Source: Simiduia litorea (GTDB lineage: Bacteria; Pseudomonadota; Gammaproteobacteria; Pseudomonadales; Cellvibrionaceae). From it: a stretch of 64,000 bases of DNA. Every line of letters starts with the position of its first letter. The stretch's first letter is position 1. The stretch covers positions 3,286,001 to 3,350,000 of the forward strand of contig NZ_AP031497.1 of assembly GCF_042853465.1 (NCBI RefSeq), given 5' to 3'. Shown here piece after piece: positions 17,743 through 24,639 of the stretch. The notes under the pieces were generated by a model. The model searched no databases. It had not been told where the DNA came from and was given only the letters and a program-made list of their open reading frames with translations. The translations under genes and the position numbers were made by a program.

Positions 17743-18461
17743 TTGTCTTGCCCTCGTTTTAGCCCTAGCAGTGTAACCAATTCATCCATATTGGAAAATT
17801 CGCAGACTAATTCGGAATCGATAAATGTAATCTGAGCCAACTCCGCGGCCGACATCTCTCGCTGGGCCACATACCAGTACACAGGCATACCCGCTGCGAC
17901 GGCCGCCTGAACCCCCAAGAGTGAATCTTCAATCACCACACATTGCGCCGGCTCGAAACCCATCGCCTGAGCCGCGCTTATAAACAAGTCAGGTGCAGGC
18001 TTGCTGCGTTTCACCTGGGTAGCACTAAACAGCCGCGGCGTAAATTTTTCCAACACCCCCGCTGCCCCTAGGGTGGTATGCATTTTTGTTAAATCACCCG
18101 CTGAAGCTACACAAAATGGCTGCTGCTGACCCTGCAGTAATTCAAGCACGGAGATTACGCCCTCAATTGGCTTAACGCTTTGCAACGCCAGCAACGTCTC
18201 CGCCTGCATGGTCTGCCAAAACACGTCCGCCTCGCCAGGTGCGGTTAACCACTGAGCAATTTTTTCAATACACATGGCGGCGGAGCAACCGCGAAACAGG
18301 CGCTGCACTTGCGCCTCGGTCATCTCGATACCGGCTCGACACAAGTGACGCGTCAAGATTTGATTCCCGATCGGCTCGCTATCGACCAGCACGCCATCGC
18401 AATCAAAAATAAAAAGCCGAGGCTGTTTGGCCGCGTTCAGCGCTTGCGTGAATTGGTGCAC
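17739..18461 (-). CDS. HAD-superfamily phosphatase (YieH/beta-phosphoglucomutase-like)
   Basis: 240 residues from a GTG at 18461. A longer frame begins at 18527 and would overlap the upstream gene, but an AAGGA site nine bases before the GTG decides for the shorter form. The four HAD motifs are visible: FIFDCDGVLVDSEP with the nucleophile Asp, the Ser/Thr region FCVASAG, the Lys in KRSKPAPDLF, and VVIEDSLLGVQAA. The HAD-type cap follows motif I. It is similar to E. coli YieH (6-phosphogluconate phosphatase), but substrate cannot be assigned. It lies 25 bases after the VanY-like peptidase and overlaps cysE by four bases, so the three genes form an operon. Confidence 0.85.
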   Translation of the reverse strand: MHQFTQALNAAKQPRLFIFDCDGVLVDSEPIGNQILTRHLCRAGIEMTEAQVQRLFRGCSAAMCIEKIAQWLTAPGEADVFWQTMQAETLLALQSVKPIEGVISVLELLQGQQQPFCVASAGDLTKMHTTLGAAGVLEKFTPRLFSATQVKRSKPAPDLFISAAQAMGFEPAQCVVIEDSLLGVQAAVAAGMPVYWYVAQREMSAAELAQITFIDSELVCEFSNMDELVTLLGLKRGQDN

Positions 18462-18486
18462 AATTGAAAATCCTTCATCTAAAATA

Positions 18487-19155
18487 TTAAACCTGATAGC
18501 GCTGAACCAGCTCAGGCAACTGGGCAATAATCGTCGACTTTAAGGCAATATCCGAAGCTACCAGTAACGCCTGCAGCGTCGCCACCGAGTACTGCTGTGC
18601 ATAAACCTTGGCTAGAGGCGCGTAACTCAAATGCCAAGGTTCGGGCGCAACACCACCGAGATCACGAGCGTAAGGCCGAACCAATGTCGACTGGGCCGCC
18701 AGATATTCCTCCAACCACCCATAAAAGCCCGCCATAGGCCCCCGACACTCCGCCACCGTTAACTGCAGCTGATAGCCATCGCGACAAATACTGCGGTCGT
18801 AAATATCAACATCCGTACCCCAGTGGTGGCGCGACATACCTGGCAACGCAGACCAGCGCAAAATAGCGTGCAGTAACGCCGACGCCGATAGCAGGCTGAT
18901 GTCTATTATCTGCCCGTCCAGATCCAACACCGGCCTCGCACCCTCTGCTTTCCCATTAAAAATAGACAACTGGCGCTCAAAGCTTCTATGGCCACTGGCG
19001 ATCGCCAGATCAAAGCCCGCTCTTGAGGCCGCGTCAGCGAGCAATTCTAAGGGCTCAACCAAAGCCGGCTGCACCGACGCACCCAAGCAGGTCACCAAGG
19101 GTGGCTGGTCAACGCCATATAGCATTTGCGGGTTCGAAGTGAATTCTGTGTTCAT
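18487..19155 (-). CDS. M15-family D-alanyl-D-alanine carboxypeptidase (VanY-like)
   Basis: 222 residues. The zinc site of the M15B/VanY family is clear: IASGHRSFERQ, then SRHHWGTDVDIYD supplying His and Asp, and EPWHLSYAP supplying the catalytic Glu and third His ligand. Such enzymes trim terminal D-Ala from peptidoglycan peptides. No signal peptide is seen at the chosen start, so either it acts in the cytoplasm on recycled muropeptides (LdcA-like role) or the export signal is atypical. It is the first gene of an apparent operon with the HAD phosphatase and cysE. Confidence 0.82.
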   Translation of the reverse strand: MNTEFTSNPQMLYGVDQPPLVTCLGASVQPALVEPLELLADAASRAGFDLAIASGHRSFERQLSIFNGKAEGARPVLDLDGQIIDISLLSASALLHAILRWSALPGMSRHHWGTDVDIYDRSICRDGYQLQLTVAECRGPMAGFYGWLEEYLAAQSTLVRPYARDLGGVAPEPWHLSYAPLAKVYAQQYSVATLQALLVASDIALKSTIIAQLPELVQRYQV

Positions 19156-19272
19156 GAGTGATTGCGCTTATCAAATCTCTCGGTATTATAGCGATTGGAC
19201 ATATAAGCTACATGCCCGCCAGCCAACAGGCCAGCAAAAATAAGAATAAGCCACTTTTAGGAGAGGAACAGA

Positions 19273-19548
19273 ATGACCACGAGTCATGGCGATTTACTCC
19301 AACTGAAAAACCTCGGTGCCGCTTCGGTCAATATCCTGCGCGCCATAGGGGTCAACTCCTACGAAGATTTAAAAGCCATGGGGCCGGTCAACGCCTACTG
19401 CCGAATTAAGGCCCGCGGTATTAATGTCTCGAAGGTCATGTTGTATGCTCTACAAGGTGCGCTGACAGACACCCATTGGAATGATCTCGCGCCCGACCTG
19501 AAGGCCAAATTAGTGGAAGAGGCTGAGAACGAGACTGCTCTCACATAG
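19273..19548 (+). CDS. TfoX/Sxy C-terminal-domain protein
   Basis: 91 residues, with a strong AGGAG site before the ATG. The whole protein corresponds to the C-terminal helical domain of TfoX/Sxy (helix-hairpin-helix-like, starting LKNLGAASVNILRAIGV), the competence regulator that works with CRP in gammaproteobacteria. The N-terminal TfoX domain is missing, as in many stand-alone TfoX-C proteins whose role is unknown. It stands alone between a divergent operon and the cNMP-binding protein gene. Confidence 0.8.
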   Translation: MTTSHGDLLQLKNLGAASVNILRAIGVNSYEDLKAMGPVNAYCRIKARGINVSKVMLYALQGALTDTHWNDLAPDLKAKLVEEAENETALT

Positions 19549-19622
19549 TTAACTGCCAGTAAGCGCTCAACTCAAGCTACACTTATTCTTGCGCCAACAC
19601 CGCAAGCAACCGAGCACAGATC

Positions 19623-20399
19623 ATGTATTTATCCGACAACGATTCAGCCCAAATCTCTGACCTGAGCAGCAAACTAAAGGGCCTCACTGAACTCTTGTTA
19701 AAGGATTGCCCGCAAGGCGAAACCCTATCGGTTCCTCACAGCGCCGACCTGTTTGATACAAGGCCCGCCTCTCAGCTGCTGCTAATGACCTCCGGCAGTG
19801 TGCACTTAGAGCATCAAGGCAACGAAGTTGTACAGTACGAAACGGGCGACTTATTGGGCCTTTCACGGTCGCTGCAGTTGCCTGAGGGCAAGCTGGTGGC
19901 CAACCAGGCTAGCTTTATCAGCATCAACCGCGACGACCTGATTGCCCACGTGAACGCCAGCGCCGAATTGCAAAAGCATTGGGCCTATTATTTGATTTGC
20001 CTTTGCACCTATTTCAAACAAGCCCTAACCCAAGAAAAGCGCGGCCAATTTCAGCCCAGCACCGGCTTTTTGTCCTTTAGCGAGGGCGAGACCATTATTG
20101 CTCAAGGCGATACCGCCGATTGCGTCTACACCCTACTCGAGGGCACCGCCATGGCTACCCGCGATGGCATCAAGGTTGGCGATGTAAAAAGAGACGAAAT
20201 TTTTGGCGCCCTCGCGGTGTTTACCCGTCAGGCACGCAATGCCAGTGTCATTGCTACCTCCGACTGCTCGGTTATGGCGGTACGCAAGGAAGACTTCATC
20301 GATTTAGTTGAACATCAACCGCAAATTTGTATCGGCCTGATCGAAGAGATGGCCGACAAAATTAACCAGTTAAACCAACAGATCGCCGCTCGACATTAA
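19623..20399 (+). CDS. cyclic-nucleotide-binding-domain protein
   Basis: 258 residues. Two cNMP-binding-like folds are visible: a degenerate one at about residues 20-105 and a better conserved one at about 140-240, with the glycines and the pattern FSEGETIIAQGDTADCVYTLLEG. No DNA-binding domain follows, so it is not a CRP-type regulator. It may be a cAMP/c-di-GMP or protein-interaction module. The phosphate-binding Arg of classical cAMP sites is not obvious, so ligand binding is uncertain. It lies between the TfoX-C gene and htpX, with its own spacing, probably monocistronic. Confidence 0.75.
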   Translation: MYLSDNDSAQISDLSSKLKGLTELLLKDCPQGETLSVPHSADLFDTRPASQLLLMTSGSVHLEHQGNEVVQYETGDLLGLSRSLQLPEGKLVANQASFISINRDDLIAHVNASAELQKHWAYYLICLCTYFKQALTQEKRGQFQPSTGFLSFSEGETIIAQGDTADCVYTLLEGTAMATRDGIKVGDVKRDEIFGALAVFTRQARNASVIATSDCSVMAVRKEDFIDLVEHQPQICIGLIEEMADKINQLNQQIAARH

Positions 20400-20487
20400 A
20401 CCTGTATCGCTATTGAATTTTTCAATATCACCGCCATCTAATAGGTCGTAGGGCGCACCGCCGCCCATATCACTATGAGGATGTATC

Positions 20488-21381
20488 GTGTTGCGAATCG
20501 GTTTGTTTCTACTCACCAACCTTGCCATCATTTTGGTTGCCAGTGTGGTGTTGAGCTTGCTTGGAGTAAACTCCTATTTTGAGGCCAATGGCTCTGGGCT
20601 AAACCTCACCTCTCTGCTTATTTTCTGCGCCGTGTTCGGCTTCGCCGGCAGCTTTGTATCGTTGCTCATCTCTAAGTGGATGGCTAAACGTGGCACCGGC
20701 ACCCGCCTTATTGAACAGCCACGCAATGAACAAGAGCAATGGCTGGTCACCACGGTCAAACGCTTGGCGGATAAAGCCAATATCGGCATGCCCGAAGTGG
20801 GCATTTTCCCGGCCAAAGAATCCAACGCCTTTGCCACCGGCTGGAATCGAAATGCCGCGCTGGTCGCCGTGAGCCAAGGCTTGCTCGATCGCTTTAGCCG
20901 CGAGGAAGCCGAGGCCGTATTAGCCCATGAAATTGGCCACGTGGCCAACGGCGATATGATTACCCTAACCCTGATTCAAGGCGTGGTGAATACCTTCGTT
21001 ATGTTCTTCGCACGCATTATCGGTAGCACCGTTGACCGCGCTGTGTTTAAAAATGAAAACGGCCATGGTATCGCTTTTTACATTACCACCTTTGTCGCCG
21101 AAATCGTGTTGGGCTTTCTCGCCTCCATGATCGTGATGCGCTTTTCCCGCTGGCGTGAATTTCGCGCCGATGCCGCCGGTGCCCACCTCGCCAGCCGTAA
21201 CGGCATGATTGGCGCGCTGGCACGGCTAAAAGCCGAACAAGATGCACACGTTGCGTCGACCATGCCCGACAGCCTGTACGCGTTTGGTATCAGCAGCGGT
21301 TTCAAGCAGTCCATGAGCGCGTTATTTTCTAGCCATCCACCCTTGGAAGCTCGTATACGCGCGCTGAAACAAGCGGCCTAA
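20488..21381 (+). CDS. htpX: membrane zinc metalloprotease HtpX
   Basis: 297 residues from a GTG with a GAGGA site upstream. HtpX degrades misfolded inner-membrane proteins together with FtsH. Two N-terminal membrane helices precede the zinc motif HEIGH in VLAHEIGHVANGDM near residue 150. Two more helices lie around residues 165 and 205, and the third zinc ligand Glu sits in REFRADAAGA. Length and order match the E. coli protein throughout. It is monocistronic, followed by an inverted repeat. Confidence 0.95.
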   Translation: MLRIGLFLLTNLAIILVASVVLSLLGVNSYFEANGSGLNLTSLLIFCAVFGFAGSFVSLLISKWMAKRGTGTRLIEQPRNEQEQWLVTTVKRLADKANIGMPEVGIFPAKESNAFATGWNRNAALVAVSQGLLDRFSREEAEAVLAHEIGHVANGDMITLTLIQGVVNTFVMFFARIIGSTVDRAVFKNENGHGIAFYITTFVAEIVLGFLASMIVMRFSRWREFRADAAGAHLASRNGMIGALARLKAEQDAHVASTMPDSLYAFGISSGFKQSMSALFSSHPPLEARIRALKQAA

Positions 21382-21404
21382 GTTTTACATAAGCTTACGG
21401 CACC

Positions 21405-21443
21405 GTTAACGCCGCAGCAAAAAACCGCTGCGGTGTTAACTTT
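21405..21443 (+). terminator. possible terminator hairpin after htpX
   Basis: Fourteen-base arms, starting GTTAACGCCGCAGC (21405-21418) and ending GTTAAC (21440), pair with one G-U and an eight-base loop. Only three T residues follow, so termination strength is uncertain. Confidence 0.5.
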
Positions 21444-21505
21444 CCGCCACCTATCTTGTCACGCCACGTATACTGATCAACAGGCTTACTCAGAAGGAAT
21501 CATGC

Positions 21506-21856
21506 GTGCCTTTTACCGCACTTTGCCCAGCCGATGCTATCGGTGAAAATACCAGCAAACAGTTTGAACTCAGCGGTATTAAATTGTTTGTCGTGAATGA
21601 ACGCGGTGTATTTTACGCCTACCGCAACCGATGCCCACACCTAGGTATTGAGCTGCAGTGGCAGGAAGATAAGTTCTTAGATTTCGATGGCGAAATGATT
21701 CAATGCGCAACCCATGGCGCGCTTTTTTTAATGCACAATGGCGAATGCGTTGCCGGCCCCTGCCGCGGCAAAAGCCTAGAGTCTATTAGCTGTACTGTGA
21801 TCGATCAGCAGGTGAGTGTCGACTTGGAAGAACTGGATTTGAGTCAGCACCCGTAA
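21506..21856 (+). CDS. Rieske [2Fe-2S] ferredoxin-like protein
   Basis: 116 residues from GTG; the ATG four bases upstream is in another frame that stops after 14 codons. The cluster ligands are in the Rieske pattern, Cys-x-His in CPHLGIELQW (about residue 43) and Cys-x-x-His in CATHGALF (about residue 73). No catalytic oxygenase domain or membrane anchor is fused, so it is a small soluble electron carrier of the biphenyl-dioxygenase ferredoxin type. Redox partners are not in the neighbourhood. Similar stand-alone genes are common near sfsA/dksA in related bacteria; this is recall, not checked. Confidence 0.85.
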   Translation: MPFTALCPADAIGENTSKQFELSGIKLFVVNERGVFYAYRNRCPHLGIELQWQEDKFLDFDGEMIQCATHGALFLMHNGECVAGPCRGKSLESISCTVIDQQVSVDLEELDLSQHP

Positions 21857-21946
21857 ACCAACAACACCCAATCCATAGCCAACCTACCCAATAGCTAACC
21901 TACCCAACAGCTAACTTAAAAGACTAAGAGGGCTGACAGAGCGAAC

Positions 21947-22657
21947 TCAATCCAGTAGCACCGGCAAGGGCTCCTGCAAGCGAATTTCCTGCGCCGACAG
22001 GTGCGCACCGTAGGCAAAAATCTCAACGCCCTTCGCCGCCGCCTCGCGCAATAATTCACCGTACAGCGGGTCTATGTGATCGGCCGGCGCCACGCGGCGA
22101 ATACCTGTGTGCTGAACGCAAAAAAACAAAACCGCCCGATGCCCCTGCTCAACCATCGCCATTAACTCGCGCAAATGTTTTGCCCCTCGGCTACTCACGG
22201 CATCCGGGAAAAAACCCAAACCGTCTCCCTCGTGCAAGGTGACGTTTTTCACTTCCACATAACACTTGGGCAAGTTTTGCGCCTCGAGCAAAAAATCGAT
22301 ACGTGAATTTTCCGCGCCATATTTTACTTCGGCGCGGATGCTATCGTAGTCGGCCAAGCTGGCCACACCCCTGTGCGCCAATAACTCGGCCACTAAAGCG
22401 TTGGCGCGGTGGGTATTAATACCAGCCAAAAAACCATCGGGTGTGGTGGCAATTTCCCAGGTCTCTGGGTACTTTCGCGTCTTGGACGCCGATACCGAAT
22501 ACCAACAAGGTGAATCTGGCGCCAAACAGGCGCGCATGGAGCCAGTATTGGGGCAGTGAATGGTTTTCACCTCGCCCGAACTCAAACGAATATCGGCGAG
22601 AAAACGTTTGTAACGCTTTATTAAATGCGCCTGTTGCAGTGCCGGCTCTAATTTCAT
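21947..22657 (-). CDS. sfsA: DNA/RNA nuclease SfsA family
   Basis: 236 residues from the ATG at 22657, since the family starts with MKLEPALQQAHLIKRYKRF. A TTG at 22684 would add nine residues but sits directly on a GGAG site, so it is less likely. SfsA (sugar fermentation stimulation protein) has an OB-fold N-terminus and a PD-(D/E)XK nuclease-like C-terminal domain. The residues of that core can be seen in SRIDFLLEA and CYVEVKNVTL. Physiological role is poorly defined. It converges on the Rieske gene; the 90-base gap between them has a small imperfect tandem repeat (unit AGCTAACCTACCCAA). Confidence 0.9.
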   Translation of the reverse strand: MKLEPALQQAHLIKRYKRFLADIRLSSGEVKTIHCPNTGSMRACLAPDSPCWYSVSASKTRKYPETWEIATTPDGFLAGINTHRANALVAELLAHRGVASLADYDSIRAEVKYGAENSRIDFLLEAQNLPKCYVEVKNVTLHEGDGLGFFPDAVSSRGAKHLRELMAMVEQGHRAVLFFCVQHTGIRRVAPADHIDPLYGELLREAAAKGVEIFAYGAHLSAQEIRLQEPLPVLLD

Positions 22658-22860
22658 AGCGTCTACTGATGGTTTTTTAACCAACTCCTAAGGTATTTCG
22701 GCGAGAGTTTACCATTAGTGCAAGCCACCTGTAGCGACGTAAAACAGTGGCCAGCGCTGACAGAATCTGGTAGTTTGCTGCCTTCCAAACGGGGGGTACT
22801 TGAAATTCAATTTCCCACCCCCATTCTGCATAACCCGGAAGTTATAGAAGAGGCGTCAAC

Positions 22861-23304
22861 ATGCCCAAACATGCAGCTAAAGAGTCAGCACTAGAAGGCT
22901 CAAGCTTCACACCCTACAAGGAGAAGAAGGGTGAGGAGTACATGAATGAATCTCAGCGGGATCACTTCAAAAGCATCCTGCTGAACTGGAAGCGTGAACT
23001 CATGGAAGAAGTCGATCGCACCATGAGCCACATGAAAGATGAAGCTGCCAACTTCCCAGATCCAGCCGATCGCGCTAGCCAGGAAGAAGAGTTCAGCCTT
23101 GAATTGCGCACCCGCGATCGCGAGCGCAAATTGATCAAGAAGATCGACAGCACCGTCGAGCTTATCGAGCAAGATGATTACGGTTACTGCGAAACCTGTG
23201 GTGTCGAAATTGGTATTCGACGATTAGAAGCCCGCCCCACAGCGACCCTTTGCGTCGACTGTAAAACGCTGGCGGAAATCAAAGAAAAGCAGATTGGCGG
23301 CTAA
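22861..23304 (+). CDS. dksA: RNA polymerase-binding transcription factor DksA
   Basis: 147 residues, the usual length. DksA enters the secondary channel of RNA polymerase and with ppGpp resets transcription of rRNA and amino-acid genes. The coiled-coil tip has the essential Asp pair in NFPDPADRASQEEEF, and the C-terminal four-cysteine zinc finger (CETCGVEIG, then LCVDCKTLA) is complete. The order dksA-gluQ is conserved in gammaproteobacteria. A strong terminator separates the two here. Confidence 0.96.
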   Translation: MPKHAAKESALEGSSFTPYKEKKGEEYMNESQRDHFKSILLNWKRELMEEVDRTMSHMKDEAANFPDPADRASQEEEFSLELRTRDRERKLIKKIDSTVELIEQDDYGYCETCGVEIGIRRLEARPTATLCVDCKTLAEIKEKQIGG

Positions 23305-23319
23305 ACGCTTGCCAAGGCA

Positions 23320-23353
23320 CACAAAGGGCGATATATCGCCCTTTGTCGTTTTT
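23320..23353 (+). terminator. intrinsic terminator after dksA
   Basis: A 12-base palindromic stem (CAAAGGGCGATA / TATCGCCCTTTG) is followed by TCGTTTTT. It lies 17 bases after the dksA stop. Confidence 0.88.
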
Positions 23354-23447
23354 ATACCCAAGCCCTTGGGCTCCGTCGACGTCAGCCTAGCCGGCGTATC
23401 AACCGCTGTTGCCATCTGTATTCAGGCGTCCTATTGCCATCGCCACC

Positions 23448-24359
23448 ATGCTCGCCACCCCTAAGCTTAGCCAATACCGAGGCCGTTTTGCGCCCTCGCC
23501 CACAGGCCCGTTACATTTCGGCAGCCTACTCGCCGCTGTAGCCAGCTACCTAGATGCGCGCGCTCACCAAGGCACATGGCTCATTCGTATCGAAGACCTA
23601 GACCCACCGAGGGAGCAGGCCGGCGCTAGTCGAGCCATTTTGGCGGCGTTAGCCAGCCATGGACTCTATTCCGACCAGCCCGTGCTGTATCAAAGCCAGC
23701 GCCTAGCCGCCTATGAATCAATACTGCGCAAGCTCGAAAGCAAGGGTCTGATCTACCACTGCAGCTGCAATAGAAACCGACTTGCCACGCTCGGGCGCGT
23801 CTACGATCGCCACTGTTTACACACGCCGCCAGCCGCCGGCGACAGCGTGGCTTGGCGCATAAAACTGCCACAACCAGAACAAACTGTGAGATTCGACGAC
23901 GCCATTCAAGGCCCACAAGTGCAAACCCCCGCCTCCGATTTCGGCGACTTTATCCTGAAGCGTAAAGACGGCCTGCACGCCTATCAGCTAGCGGTGGTGG
24001 CCGACGACATTTATCAAGGCATTACCCACGTCGTGCGCGGTTCAGATTTATTGGAAGTAAGCGCTCGCCAACAACTCCTGTTTCAACTACTGGGCGAGAC
24101 GGCACCAAGCTGGGCCCATATTCCGGTGATCAACAACCGCCAAGGGCAGAAGCTCAGTAAGCAAAATCACGCGCCGGCGCTCGACCTGAACGCGCCGCGC
24201 GACAACCTCTATCACGCCCTGCGCATACTCGGCCAAGCGCCACCGGAGTCGCTCTTGCACAGCTCGGCTGACGCCGTGCTGCACTGGGGCCAAGCGAATT
24301 GGTCGCTGGCCAAAGTGCCAAAAACCATGGCCCAAACTGATCCGTTATTCAGCCACTAG
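23448..24359 (+). CDS. gluQ: glutamyl-queuosine tRNA(Asp) synthetase
   Basis: 303 residues from the ATG at 23448; an upstream TTG is open but the family begins shortly before YRGRFAPSPTGPLH. GluQRS charges glutamate onto queuosine in the anticodon of tRNA-Asp and is a GluRS paralogue without the anticodon-binding domain, which fits the short length. The class I motifs are present: PTGPLHFG for HIGH and GQKLSKQNHA for KMSKS. The zinc ligands of this family (CSCNRNRL, then Tyr and Cys in YDRHC) are also visible. Confidence 0.93.
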   Translation: MLATPKLSQYRGRFAPSPTGPLHFGSLLAAVASYLDARAHQGTWLIRIEDLDPPREQAGASRAILAALASHGLYSDQPVLYQSQRLAAYESILRKLESKGLIYHCSCNRNRLATLGRVYDRHCLHTPPAAGDSVAWRIKLPQPEQTVRFDDAIQGPQVQTPASDFGDFILKRKDGLHAYQLAVVADDIYQGITHVVRGSDLLEVSARQQLLFQLLGETAPSWAHIPVINNRQGQKLSKQNHAPALDLNAPRDNLYHALRILGQAPPESLLHSSADAVLHWGQANWSLAKVPKTMAQTDPLFSH

Positions 24360-24456
24360 AGCCAGACCGATGATGACCGCCTCACACAGAGGGATAAGTT
24401 GCCAAGCACACGGCCTATCCGTACCATTGGCCGCTTGCCCGCAACGACCCTAACCC

Positions 24457-24639
24457 ATGCCCAATCAACGCCTCATTATCCTGTTACTGCTGGTGGCCTA
24501 TATTTTCTCGCCAACCCTGTTCGGCTGGGTAATCAATGAGAATGGCTCCTGGTATCGCCCCTTTATCATCTGGGTTTTTGTGATAGTGATCGCTTACTTC
24601 ATTCAAAGTAGCAGCAAGGCTAAACGCAATGATCTTTAG
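24457..24639 (+). CDS. cbrX: small membrane protein upstream of cbrA (CbrX-like)
   Basis: 60 residues with two membrane helices (about 6-25 and 36-50). Its stop overlaps the start of cbrA by 11 bases, so the two are translationally coupled. In Pseudomonas a small membrane protein called CbrX is encoded at exactly this place in a cbrXAB operon, and size, topology and overlap agree. The symbol is assigned on position rather than on strong sequence identity. Its function in CbrA signalling is not settled. Confidence 0.72.
   Translation: MPNQRLIILLLLVAYIFSPTLFGWVINENGSWYRPFIIWVFVIVIAYFIQSSSKAKRNDL

Noticed and set aside
18462..18527. longer N-terminus for the HAD phosphatase
   Set aside because: It would overlap the upstream gene by 41 bases, while a GTG with AAGGA nine bases upstream fits the family start.
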